DNA from: JANNAT01 sp031384605
GTDB lineage: Bacteria; Pseudomonadota; Alphaproteobacteria; Rhodobacterales; Rhodobacteraceae
DNA: 16,537 nt
Direction of reading: 5' to 3'
Assembly: GCA_031384605.1 (NCBI GenBank)
Contig: JANNAT010000136.1
Span: 1 to 16,537 of the forward strand
The number at the start of each line of letters is the position of its first letter. The first letter of the stretch is position 1. Position numbers and translations under genes: made by a program. Under the pieces are notes generated by a model. It was given only the letters and a program-made list of their open reading frames with translations, searched no databases and was not told the DNA's origin. Of the stretch, positions 7,075-14,881 are shown piece after piece.

Positions 7075-7605
7075 ATGCCAGATGAACTTTGGGTGTTCGG
7101 ATATGGATCGCTGATCTGGAGCCCGGATTTCCCATTTGCCGCGCGCCACATCGCGCGGCTGCACGACTGGCGGCGCAGTTTTTGCATGCATTCGGTGCAT
7201 TATCGTGGATCAGCCAGCAGCCCCGGACTGGTGCTTGCGCTGGATCAGGCCGCAGGGGCCACTTGCGACGGCGTGGCGTTTTTGGTGCAACCGGGGGCCG
7301 AGGCGGAAACCCTGACGATTTTGCGCGAACGAGAGCTGATTTCATCGGCCTATCTGGAAGACTATTTGCCAGTTGAACTGGCCACCGGCGGGCAGGTGCG
7401 CGCATTGGCCTTTGTGATCAACCGCGATCATGCGCAATATTGTGGTGGATTGACCCTGCTGGCCCAGGCGCAGGTGATTGCAACGGCGCAGGGCGTGCGC
7501 GGCCCCAACCGCGACTATTTGTTCGCCACAGCCCGGCATTTGGCGGATCTTGGCATTGAAGATGCTGAATTAACACAGCTGACAGCCATGGTCAGCGCGA
7601 TGTAA
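7075..7605 (+). CDS. ChaC-like gamma-glutamylcyclotransferase
   Basis: The 176-residue product belongs to the ChaC branch of gamma-glutamylcyclotransferases. These release 5-oxoproline from gamma-glutamyl compounds, and ChaC proteins proper act on glutathione to give cysteinylglycine. The N-terminal WVFGYGSLIWSPDF (6-19) is the family's substrate-binding loop. The catalytic acid is most likely Glu87 in RERELIS (84-90), aligned by eye with the REM motif of E. coli ChaC. GVRGPNRDYL in the C-terminal third also fits the ChaC pattern. The ATG at 7075 has AAAAGGG 7 nt upstream. It lies on the strand opposite DUF2125 and 77 bp before the ExbB-like gene. Glutathione is the probable substrate, by family and not by test. 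Confidence 0.88.
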   Translation: MPDELWVFGYGSLIWSPDFPFAARHIARLHDWRRSFCMHSVHYRGSASSPGLVLALDQAAGATCDGVAFLVQPGAEAETLTILRERELISSAYLEDYLPVELATGGQVRALAFVINRDHAQYCGGLTLLAQAQVIATAQGVRGPNRDYLFATARHLADLGIEDAELTQLTAMVSAM

Positions 7606-7620
7606 CACGAGTTTCACTTG

Positions 7621-7661
7621 GCAGGCGGCCCTTGCCTGCTATGGTTCGCGTAAGCAGGCAA
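7621..7661 (+). promoter_or_regulatory. Two mutually exclusive hairpins before the ExbB-like gene
   Basis: GCAGGC (7621-7626) can pair with GCCTGC (7634-7639). The same middle segment, extended to TTGCCTGCT (7632-7640), can instead pair perfectly over 9 bp with AGCAGGCAA (7653-7661) around a 12-nt loop. The two structures compete for one strand, as in attenuators. No T-run follows either stem, so neither looks like a classic terminator. An in-frame ATG (7641) sits at the start of the second loop, 42 bp before the preferred start. Confidence 0.45.
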
Positions 7662-7682
7662 ACAACGGGCAGCACCATCTTT

Positions 7683-8864
7683 ATGGAACGATCACCGTCC
7701 GACAACACCACCCTTTTCAGCCAACCCATCCGCCAGATTGTAACGATGCTTGTTGCGGTGGCGCTGGTAGGTGCTGGCGCGTGGCTGATCAGCGACACCG
7801 TGGTTGAGATCATGGCCACCAACCCGTTGTTGAACGGGTTCATCGTGGGCGTGTTCGTTTTGGGGGTTCTGACGTGTTTTTGGCAAGTGCTGATCCTTGT
7901 GCAATCGGTCAGCTGGATTGAGGCGTTCGCGCGCCACGATCCGGGCTATGAACAGGCCACGCCGCCGCGACTGTTGGCACCCTTGGCATCGCTGCTGCGA
8001 TCACTCGGCGCGCGGATGCAAATCTCATCTTCATCATCGAACAGCATTCTGGAATCGGTGGCGACGCGCATAGATGAGGCCCGCGATATCACGCGCTATC
8101 TGACCAACCTGTTAGTTTTCCTAGGGCTTTTGGGCACGTTTTACGGCCTTGCCACAACGGTGCCTGCGATTGTCGAAACCATCCGGTCGCTGACGCCGAA
8201 GGAAGGCGAGTCGGGCCTTGATGTGTTTGGCAAGTTGATGGGCGGGCTTGAGCAGCAGTTGGGCGGCATGGGCACGGCGTTTTCGTCATCTTTGCTGGGG
8301 CTGGCAGGGTCTTTGGTGGTGGGGCTGTTGGAACTGTTCGCCAGCCATGGCCAGAACCGGTTTTACCGCGAATTGGAAGAATGGTTATCGTCCATCACCC
8401 GGCTGGGATTTTCGTCGGGCGAAAATGATGGCGGCAATAGTGGCGATAATGATCAGGTGTCGGCGGTGCTGGATCATCTGACCGGCCAGATCGAAGTGCT
8501 GCAAACCCTGTTTGCAACGTCCGAGGCGAATAAGGCGGGGCTTGACGAGGGCTTGGCGCAACTGACAGCCGCCGTCGAAAAATTGACACGCAAAGTTGCG
8601 GCAGAGGGTGGGCAAACGGCGGTGCTGACCAAAATCGCCGAAGGTCAGGAACGGCTGATACTGGCGCTGTCAGGGCCGGACAGCCCTGCGGCCACAGATG
8701 CCGAAAACCGGATGCGGCTGCGGTCGATTGACGTGCAACTGTTGCGGATACTGGAAGAATTGTCGGCGGGCCGGCAGGAAAGCACCGCCGATCTGCGGGG
8801 TGATATTTCGGCACTGACGGCTTCGGTCCGGGCCTTGGCGCGCGGCCCGGCGGGGCGGGGTTAA
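7683..8864 (+). CDS. MotA/TolQ/ExbB-like proton channel subunit
   Basis: The 393-residue inner-membrane protein is related to MotA, TolQ and ExbB, the pentamer-forming stator units of ion-driven motors. Hydrophobic segments lie at about 17-37, 52-74, 138-160 and 197-219. The third segment contains LGLLGTFYGLATTV with Thr152. The fourth contains GGMGTAFSSSLLGLAGSLVVG with Thr198, matching the polar channel-lining residues of this superfamily. A cytosolic loop (75-137) separates segments two and three. A cytosolic tail of about 170 residues (224-393), probably partly coiled coil, follows segment four. The ATG at 7683 gives the N-terminus closest to relatives I recall. Earlier in-frame starts exist (ATG 7641, TTG 7632) and none has a strong ribosome-binding site. 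The partner gene starts 3 bp after the stop. Confidence 0.85.
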   Translation: MERSPSDNTTLFSQPIRQIVTMLVAVALVGAGAWLISDTVVEIMATNPLLNGFIVGVFVLGVLTCFWQVLILVQSVSWIEAFARHDPGYEQATPPRLLAPLASLLRSLGARMQISSSSSNSILESVATRIDEARDITRYLTNLLVFLGLLGTFYGLATTVPAIVETIRSLTPKEGESGLDVFGKLMGGLEQQLGGMGTAFSSSLLGLAGSLVVGLLELFASHGQNRFYRELEEWLSSITRLGFSSGENDGGNSGDNDQVSAVLDHLTGQIEVLQTLFATSEANKAGLDEGLAQLTAAVEKLTRKVAAEGGQTAVLTKIAEGQERLILALSGPDSPAATDAENRMRLRSIDVQLLRILEELSAGRQESTADLRGDISALTASVRALARGPAGRG

Positions 8865-8867
8865 GCC

Positions 8868-10493
8868 ATGGCGCTGCGACGTAAGCGCGACAGCTCGATG
8901 ATCTGGCCGGGGTTTGTTGATGCGGTGACGACGTTGTTGATGGTGCTGATGTTTGTTTTGACGATTTTTACAGTCATGCAATCGGTGCTGCGCGAAACCA
9001 TCACCAGCCAAACCGATGAGTTGGGGGAACTGACGGCGCAAGTGGCGGGTCTTGCCGATGCCTTGGGGTTAGAGCGGCAAAAGGCCGACGATTTACAAGC
9101 CGAAGTCGGAAATCTGTCGGCCAGTTTGTTGGCTGCCAATGCGACAAGCGATCGCCAATCGGCGCAGATTGATACGCTGACCGGGCAGTTGTTGGCGCGG
9201 CAAACCGACCTTTCAACCGCGCAATCGCGCATTGCCAGTTTTGAGGCCCAAGTGGCAACCCTTTTGGCCGACCGCGATGCGGCGCGGGGGCAGGCATCGG
9301 CGTTGACGGCGCAAGTGTCTAACCTTACGGCAGATGGTGCGAAACTGTTGACCGAAAAACAGGCGCTTGATCTGGCGTTGGCAAAGGCGCGCAGCGAAAT
9401 TGATGCAAGCGTTGAGGCCGCGCGATTGGCCGCCGCCCGGCGTGAGGCGTTGCAAGCCTTGGTGGATGATCTGCGCGTAAAGGGCGATGCGACCAAGGCC
9501 GATCTCACCGCCGCCCAAACGCAATTATCCGCCGAAGAGGCCGCCCGGCTGGTTGATCTGGCGGCGGCGCAAGCGTTGCGGGAAAAGCTGAAATCATCGG
9601 ATGACGCGCTGACCGCGATGACGCTGGCGCTGGAAGATCAACGCAAGCGCGCCGAAGACACGCTGACCTTGCTGGCTGCGGCGCAAACCGATGCCGCCAA
9701 GAATGCGGCGGCGGCTGTGACCGAAGGCGATCAGAAGGCGGCTTTGCTGGCGGTTGCCAATATGGCCTTAAGTGAAGAACAGGCCAAAACGGTGGAAGCC
9801 GCGCGAAAACTGGCGCTGTTGAACGAACAAATCACTGCCTTGCGGGCGCAATTGGGCGGGCTGCAAAACGTGCTGGATGCTGCGGCACTGGATGATCGCA
9901 AGACAAATGTGCAAATCAAAGCTTTGGGCAGTCAGTTGAACGCAGCTTTGGCGCAAGTCGCGGCCGAGCAAAAACGCCGGGCCGAGTTGGAAGAAACCGA
10001 GCGTAAGCGGCTGGAAGTTGAGAAGGCCGATCTGGAAAAATTCCGGTCGGAATTTTTTGGCCAGTTGTCGCAATTGCTGGCTGGGCGGCAGGGCGTGCGG
10101 GTGGTGGGGGATCGGTTTGTGTTCTCATCCGAAGTTTTGTTTACACCGGGTGCCGCCGAACTTGCCCCCGAGGGGGTGGCGCAGATCGCCGATGTGGTAG
10201 CGATCTTGAACGATGTGTCGGGCAAAATACCGCCGGGTATTGATTGGATCATCCGGGTCGATGGGCACACTGATAACGTGCCATTGTCCGGGACGGGTGA
10301 GTTTGTTGATAACTGGGAATTGTCGCAGGCGCGCGCCCTGTCGGTGGTGCGCTATATGCAGGACGAATTGGGATTTCCGCCAGAGCGGCTGGCGGCCACG
10401 GGGTTTGGTGAATATCAACCCGTGGCAAGGGGCGATAGCCCCGAGGCCCGTGCGCAGAACCGCCGGATTGAATTGAAACTGACCGAACGTTAG
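8868..10493 (+). CDS. MotB-like protein: one TM, long coiled coil, OmpA domain
   Basis: The 541-residue product has a short basic N-terminus and one membrane helix (about 12-40). WPGFVDAVTTLLMVLMF contains Asp18, in the place of the proton-carrying Asp of MotB, TolR and ExbD. A very long Ala-, Gln- and Glu-rich predicted coiled coil follows (about 44-395). The C-terminal OmpA/MotB domain (about 410-541) has VDGHTDNVPLSG (464-475) and NWELSQARALSVV (482-494). Asp469 and Arg489 are the expected diaminopimelate contacts with peptidoglycan. With the gene 3 bp upstream it forms a channel-plus-plug pair that could turn proton flow into movement against the cell wall. No flagellar, tol, ton or Zorya gene is next to it. 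The stop overlaps the convergent M23 gene by 4 bp. Confidence 0.85.
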   Translation: MALRRKRDSSMIWPGFVDAVTTLLMVLMFVLTIFTVMQSVLRETITSQTDELGELTAQVAGLADALGLERQKADDLQAEVGNLSASLLAANATSDRQSAQIDTLTGQLLARQTDLSTAQSRIASFEAQVATLLADRDAARGQASALTAQVSNLTADGAKLLTEKQALDLALAKARSEIDASVEAARLAAARREALQALVDDLRVKGDATKADLTAAQTQLSAEEAARLVDLAAAQALREKLKSSDDALTAMTLALEDQRKRAEDTLTLLAAAQTDAAKNAAAAVTEGDQKAALLAVANMALSEEQAKTVEAARKLALLNEQITALRAQLGGLQNVLDAAALDDRKTNVQIKALGSQLNAALAQVAAEQKRRAELEETERKRLEVEKADLEKFRSEFFGQLSQLLAGRQGVRVVGDRFVFSSEVLFTPGAAELAPEGVAQIADVVAILNDVSGKIPPGIDWIIRVDGHTDNVPLSGTGEFVDNWELSQARALSVVRYMQDELGFPPERLAATGFGEYQPVARGDSPEARAQNRRIELKLTER

Positions 10494-11431
10494 TTTTCGA
10501 CTGCTATCACAATGGTTTGCGTCGAAATTTCCGCCCCCGCCCGCAGCAGTTTGGCGGTGCCGGTATAGCTGCCCAAGGGCCATACGGCGGTTTTCAGCTT
10601 CTTTCCAACCGCGCGAAACAGTTGGGCTTGGGTTTTTTCCAGCGCGACGCGTTCGGTAATCACTGTGCCTTCGGGCCCCGTAATATCCAGCAAAAGCGCG
10701 TCACCCGTGCGGCCGCCAAACACATAGGCCCAAACAACCAACGCGGGCGCGGTGCCTGGCAGGTTTGGGCTGGGCAGGCCAAGCCGAATTGCATCAAATT
10801 CTGGGATGCCTGTTGACATCCCGATGCCAATAATGCCGCCGGGCGTATAGGGGACCTGGGTGGCCCACAGGCCCGGAGGGATGGTTTCAGTGCAGCGGTC
10901 GGTGGTGTCGGGCGCAAACGGATCAACATCGACCCCATTGCGCCGCACCGACAGATGCAGATGCGGGAAGTCTGCCTGCCCTGATTGCCCGATCAAGCCC
11001 AGCGGCGTGCCGGTATCCACCGCATCGCCGACCTGCACCAAAACCGATCCTTGCCGCATATGGCAGTATTGGGTTTCCCAACCGCCGCCGTGATCAATCA
11101 CCACGCCATTGCCGCATTCCTGATCCGGCACATAGGGCGCAAAATCGGCAACGCCGTCGCGCCGGCCTTTCACCGTGCCGGGGGCGCTTGACAAAACCGC
11201 CACGCCCGCCTGCATCTGTGCGCGGGTTTCAACGGCGATGTCGGTGCCGGAATGGCCATCATAGACCAGCGGGCCACAGGTGAAGTCGGTGGCGGCAGGG
11301 CTGGGATCGTGATCCAAATACTGCTGGATATAGCAAGTTTGCCCCAGATCGCAGTCAACCGGGAACGCCAATTCAAAGGCCCCCGCCAGTAAGGCGAGGG
11401 CCAAAGATAACAGGGTCGCGGTTTTGATCAT
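10490..11431 (-). CDS. Secreted M23-family metallopeptidase
   Basis: The 313-residue product is a LytM-type zinc peptidase, predicted to cut peptide cross-links of peptidoglycan in the periplasm. A signal peptide covers about 1-18. The zinc site appears complete: HSGTD (His60, Asp64) and HLH (His157, His159). A further His124, in QYCHMRQGS, fits the catalytic position. Active endopeptidase is therefore expected, unlike degenerate LytM activators such as EnvC or NlpD. About 130 residues after the catalytic domain (180-313) look like a small beta domain of unknown role. The start codon overlaps the clpA stop (ATGA), so translation is probably coupled to clpA. Six or more cysteines suggest disulfides after export. 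Confidence 0.88.
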   Translation of the reverse strand: MIKTATLLSLALALLAGAFELAFPVDCDLGQTCYIQQYLDHDPSPAATDFTCGPLVYDGHSGTDIAVETRAQMQAGVAVLSSAPGTVKGRRDGVADFAPYVPDQECGNGVVIDHGGGWETQYCHMRQGSVLVQVGDAVDTGTPLGLIGQSGQADFPHLHLSVRRNGVDVDPFAPDTTDRCTETIPPGLWATQVPYTPGGIIGIGMSTGIPEFDAIRLGLPSPNLPGTAPALVVWAYVFGGRTGDALLLDITGPEGTVITERVALEKTQAQLFRAVGKKLKTAVWPLGSYTGTAKLLRAGAEISTQTIVIAVEN

Positions 11432-13746
11432 TCCGCCGTAAGAAGTGGAGGCTTTTGGGCAGTCAGACGCGGCTTTTGCGGCTGTTCATACGTCAGATCC
11501 AGCGCACCGTCCTTGACGCCAACCCGCACCGTGCCGCCTTTGGTCAGCTTGCCGAACAACAACTCTTCGGCCAGCGGTTTTTTGATGTATTCCTGGATCA
11601 CCCGCGCCAAGGGACGCGCGCCCATCTTATCATCATAGCCCTTTTCGCCCAGCCACGCGGCGGCATCGGCGGTCAGATCAATGTGAACGTTGCGGTCGAT
11701 CAGTTGCGCCTCTAGTTGCAGCACGAATTTGGTGACCACATCGCGGATAACCTCTTTGCCAAGCGAGGCGAAGGAAATCACCGCGTCCAACCGGTTGCGG
11801 AATTCGGGCGTGAACGTGCGTTCGATCGCTGCGGTATCTTCACCGGTGCGGCGTTCGCGGTTAAAGCCAATCGCCTCTTTCGACATTTCCGACGCACCCG
11901 CGTTCGACGTCATGATCAGGATCACGTTGCGGAAATCGACGGTTCGGCCATTATGATCGGTCAGTTTGCCGTGATCCATCACTTGCAGCAGGATATTATA
12001 GACATCCGGGTGCGCTTTTTCCATTTCATCCAGCAGCAGAACGCAATGCGGATGCTGATCCACGCCGTCGGTCAGCATGCCGCCCTGATCAAAGCCGACA
12101 TACCCCGGAGGTGCGCCGATCAGACGGGAAACCGCGTGTTTCTCCATATATTCCGACATATCGAACCGGATCAGTTCCACGCCCAAAGACGTGGCCAGCT
12201 GCTTGGCGACTTCGGTTTTGCCAACCCCGGTAGGCCCTGCGAACAGATAGTTGCCGATGGGCTTTTCAGGTTCACGCAAGCCAGCACGCGCCAGTTTGAT
12301 CGCCGAACACAGCGCATCAACCGCCTTGTCCTGCCCGAATACCATGCGTTTCAGTGACTTTTCCAGATCGCGCAGGGTTTCCACATCATCTTTCGACACC
12401 GTTTTAGGCGGGATCCGGGCGATTTTGGCGACGACTGCCTCTATCTCTTTGATCCCAAGCGTTTTGCGGCGTTTGCTGTCGGCCAGCAAGTGCTGGGCGG
12501 CCCCGGCCTCATCTATCACGTCGATGGCGCTGTCGGGCAGTTTGCGGTCATGGATATAGCGCGCGGCCAGTTCGACCGCCGCTTTGATCGCTTCGGCGGT
12601 ATAACGCAGATCGTGGTGTTCTTCGAAATGCGGCTTCAGCCCCATCAGGATTTTGATCGCATCGGGAACCGAAGGCTCATTCACGTCAATTTTCTGGAAC
12701 CGGCGGGCAAGCGCGCGGTCTTTTTCAAAATGCTGACGGAATTCTTTGTAGGTGGTCGAGCCCATGCAGCGCAGTTTGCCACCCTGCAACGCAGGTTTCA
12801 AAAGGTTTGACGCATCCATAGCGCCGCCAGATGTGGCACCCGCGCCGATAATCGTGTGAATTTCGTCGATGAACAGGATGGCATCAGGGTGATCCTCCAT
12901 CTCTTTCATCACGGCTTTCAGGCGTTCTTCAAAATCACCGCGATAGCGGGTTCCGGCCAGCAACGCGCCCATATCAAGGGAATAAATCGTGGTGCGCGAC
13001 AGCACATCTGGCGTTTGTTTGTTGATGATTTTATGCGCAAGGCCCTCGGCAATCGCTGTTTTACCAACGCCGGGATCGCCCACCAGCAGCGGGTTATTTT
13101 TACGGCGGCGGCACAGCACCTGAATGCAGCGTTCCACCTCGGCCTCACGCCCGATCAGCGGATCGACATCGCCTTTGCGCGCCTTCACGTTCAGATCGAC
13201 GCAGTATTTCGACAGCGCGGATTCCTTGGCTTCACCCGCCTCGGCCTTTGGCGTCTCATGCGGCTCGTCCGAGCCCGTCACCGGGCGTGCTTCGCCGAAC
13301 GACGGGTCTTTGGCCACGCCGTGGGCGATGAAATTCACCGCGTCATACCGCGTCATATCCTGTTCTTGCAAGAAATAGGCGGCGTTGGATTCGCGTTCAG
13401 CAAAGATGGCAACCAGAACGTTGGCACCCGTCACTTCGGTACGGCCCGATGATTGCACATGGATTGCCGCGCGTTGGATCACGCGTTGAAACGCGGCAGT
13501 TGGCACCGCTTCGGACCCTTCGACATCGGTGACCAGCGTCGACAGATCATCGTCGATGAAGGTGACAAGGGTTTTGCGCAATTCGTCCAGATCGACTGAG
13601 CACGCCTTCATAACGCGGGCGGCGTCAGGCTCATCAATCAGCGATAGCAGCAAATGTTCAAGGGTGGCCAGTTCGTGCTTGCGCGCATTGGCAAGGGCGA
13701 GTGCGCCATGGATGGCTTGTTCAAGCGTGGTTGAAAACGATGGCAC
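11428..13746 (-). CDS. clpA: ATP-dependent Clp protease unfoldase ClpA
   Basis: ClpA is the hexameric AAA+ unfoldase that feeds proteins to the ClpP peptidase. The 772-residue product has the Clp N-domain (about 1-145). AAA module 1 has Walker A GDPGVGKT (223-230) and Walker B ILFIDE (290-295). AAA module 2 has GPTGVGKT (504-511) and LLLDE (570-574). The ClpP-docking loop IGF (626-628) and TPEFRNRLD (646-654) follow. The absence of the large middle domain excludes ClpB, and the overall pattern is ClpA rather than ClpC. The start is GTG at 13746 with AGGAG (minus strand, 13757-13761) 10 nt upstream. The usual adaptor gene clpS is not immediately upstream. The stop overlaps the M23 peptidase start by 4 bp. 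Confidence 0.96.
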   Translation of the reverse strand: MPSFSTTLEQAIHGALALANARKHELATLEHLLLSLIDEPDAARVMKACSVDLDELRKTLVTFIDDDLSTLVTDVEGSEAVPTAAFQRVIQRAAIHVQSSGRTEVTGANVLVAIFAERESNAAYFLQEQDMTRYDAVNFIAHGVAKDPSFGEARPVTGSDEPHETPKAEAGEAKESALSKYCVDLNVKARKGDVDPLIGREAEVERCIQVLCRRRKNNPLLVGDPGVGKTAIAEGLAHKIINKQTPDVLSRTTIYSLDMGALLAGTRYRGDFEERLKAVMKEMEDHPDAILFIDEIHTIIGAGATSGGAMDASNLLKPALQGGKLRCMGSTTYKEFRQHFEKDRALARRFQKIDVNEPSVPDAIKILMGLKPHFEEHHDLRYTAEAIKAAVELAARYIHDRKLPDSAIDVIDEAGAAQHLLADSKRRKTLGIKEIEAVVAKIARIPPKTVSKDDVETLRDLEKSLKRMVFGQDKAVDALCSAIKLARAGLREPEKPIGNYLFAGPTGVGKTEVAKQLATSLGVELIRFDMSEYMEKHAVSRLIGAPPGYVGFDQGGMLTDGVDQHPHCVLLLDEMEKAHPDVYNILLQVMDHGKLTDHNGRTVDFRNVILIMTSNAGASEMSKEAIGFNRERRTGEDTAAIERTFTPEFRNRLDAVISFASLGKEVIRDVVTKFVLQLEAQLIDRNVHIDLTADAAAWLGEKGYDDKMGARPLARVIQEYIKKPLAEELLFGKLTKGGTVRVGVKDGALDLTYEQPQKPRLTAQKPPLLTAE

Positions 13747-13804
13747 TTGTTTCGTGCTCCTGTCTTGCGGGTCGGCGGGTGTGGTGCCGATGACCCTGAT
13801 CTCA

Positions 13805-13833
13805 TATTGTTAAGGATCGGTTTTATTGCGCAA
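13805..13833 (-). promoter_or_regulatory. Possible clpA promoter
   Basis: Read on the minus strand, TTGCGC (13828-13833) and ACAATA (13805-13810) are 17 bp apart, a weak sigma70-like pair. A CTTGAA (minus strand, 13836-13841) just upstream, followed about 15 nt later by CCGATC, loosely resembles a heat-shock sigma32 promoter, which would suit clpA. Both matches are imperfect. The 166-bp gap between gloB and clpA (13747-13912) contains nothing else that I can name. Confidence 0.3.
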
Positions 13834-13912
13834 TCTTCAAGCCCTATTTGGGCAAGTTTTCGGTTTGTTTTGGTTACAGACACAAAATGTCGTGAAAGGT
13901 TGCAGATAGGAC

Positions 13913-14680
13913 TCAGAACTTGTCTTTCCGGGCGCGGATTTCAGTAAACGCTTCGGCGTCAGTTGCGGTTCCCAATCCCAGACTTGCCTTGATATGGGGC
14001 AAATGAGCGCGCAGAAAAGGGTTGGTCGCCAATTCATCGCGCAGACGTGACGGAACTGTGGCGCGGTTGTCGGCGCGGGCGGTGGCGGTGGCGGCAATGC
14101 GGGTTTGCAGATCGGGGTTATCCGGTTCGATCGACAGGGCAAAACGCAGGTTGGACGTTGTGTATTCATGGCCCGAACAGATCAAGGTTTCGGGCGGCAA
14201 AGCGGCAAGTTTCGACAGGCTTGCAAACATTTGCGCAGGGGTGCCTTCAAACAGCCGGCCGCAGCCGCCCGCCATCAGGCTGTCGGCGGTAAAGGCAAAG
14301 CCGGTGTCTGCGAAATAAAACGCAATATGGCCAAGAGTGTGGCCGGGCACGTCGATCACACCGCCCGAATACCCGCCGACCTGCACCGTGTCACCTTCGA
14401 TCAGCGCGCGCGTCAGCGGCGGCAGGCGGTGGGCATCGGCGGCGGCCCCGATCACCTCGGCGCTGGTCGCCTCGACAATGGCCGTCACCCCGTCGATATG
14501 ATCCCAATGATGGTGGGTCAAAAAAATCTGATCCAAGCCCCAGCCGCGGCGTTTCAGTTCCGCCAGAATCGGCGCGGCTTCTGGCGCGTCGATCAAGGTG
14601 GTGTCGCCGGAATCGGTATCATGCAGCAGATAGGCGTAATTGTCGGTCAGGCACGGGATGGTGATCAATTCCAGGGTCAT
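13913..14680 (-). CDS. gloB: Hydroxyacylglutathione hydrolase (glyoxalase II)
   Basis: This enzyme hydrolyses S-lactoylglutathione to lactate and glutathione, the second step of methylglyoxal detoxification in the cytosol. The 255-residue product has the metallo-beta-lactamase motif THHHWDH (55-61), giving His56, His58, Asp60 and His61. The further metal ligands His114 (VPGHTLGH), Asp133 (FTADSL) and His171 (SGHEYT) are also present. CGRLFEGTPAQM (140-151) marks glyoxalase II within this fold. C-terminal substrate-site residues are present in SRLRDELATNPFLR. The start is the ATG at 14680; the frame is open upstream through the intergenic palindromes, but that part is unlike the family. No clear ribosome-binding site was seen. 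The divergent neighbour is a methyltransferase-like gene. Confidence 0.95.
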   Translation of the reverse strand: MTLELITIPCLTDNYAYLLHDTDSGDTTLIDAPEAAPILAELKRRGWGLDQIFLTHHHWDHIDGVTAIVEATSAEVIGAAADAHRLPPLTRALIEGDTVQVGGYSGGVIDVPGHTLGHIAFYFADTGFAFTADSLMAGGCGRLFEGTPAQMFASLSKLAALPPETLICSGHEYTTSNLRFALSIEPDNPDLQTRIAATATARADNRATVPSRLRDELATNPFLRAHLPHIKASLGLGTATDAEAFTEIRARKDKF

Positions 14681-14881
14681 CGGGGTGGCTTTCGGTTGAA
14701 CTGCAGACGGGCGAGATGGAACGTAAACCGCAAAAGGCGGCAGGGGCTTCAAATTTTTTCGAAAAAATTTGCAAAATCCTTCGAAGGATTTTGGTTCCCC
14801 CTTACCCAACGGATGGTCATGGCGTTGACGGATTGAAACGTTATGATGACTGCAAGATGACCTTAAGGATCGCCGACCGCA
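14681..14881. other. Divergent intergenic region, gloB / methyltransferase
   Basis: This 201-bp region separates divergent genes and must supply both promoters. It holds a small CCGC/GCGG stem (14728-14731 with 14737-14740), the paired 22-bp palindromes described separately, and about 90 bp of unremarkable sequence before the methyltransferase start. No confident -35/-10 pair was found. Confidence 0.5.
14750..14793. repeat. Two abutting perfect 22-bp palindromes
   Basis: Bases 14750-14771 and 14772-14793 are each a perfect palindrome with no spacer between them. Both are centred on TTCGAA, begin with CAAA and end with TTTG, and their centres are 22 bp apart. The half-sites are CAAATTTTTTC and CAAAATCCTTC. 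The second resembles the arm AAAATTCTT of the hairpin at 22-46. They could be a two-site operator, paired hairpins in RNA or DNA, or a short repeat element. Confidence 0.85.

Noticed and set aside
6992..7405. N-terminal extension of the DUF2125 protein
   Set aside because: It would overlap the divergent ChaC-like gene and bury the signal peptide in the middle of the protein.
7683..10493. Zorya-type anti-phage system (ZorAB)
   Set aside because: The pair resembles ZorA and ZorB in type, but no zorC, zorD or zorE-like gene is adjacent, the long coiled coil is in the OmpA-domain protein, and the context is core genome rather than a defence island.
11716..12357. Plus-strand ORFs over clpA
   Set aside because: They are antisense to clpA, have no recognisable domain, and follow from its codon usage.
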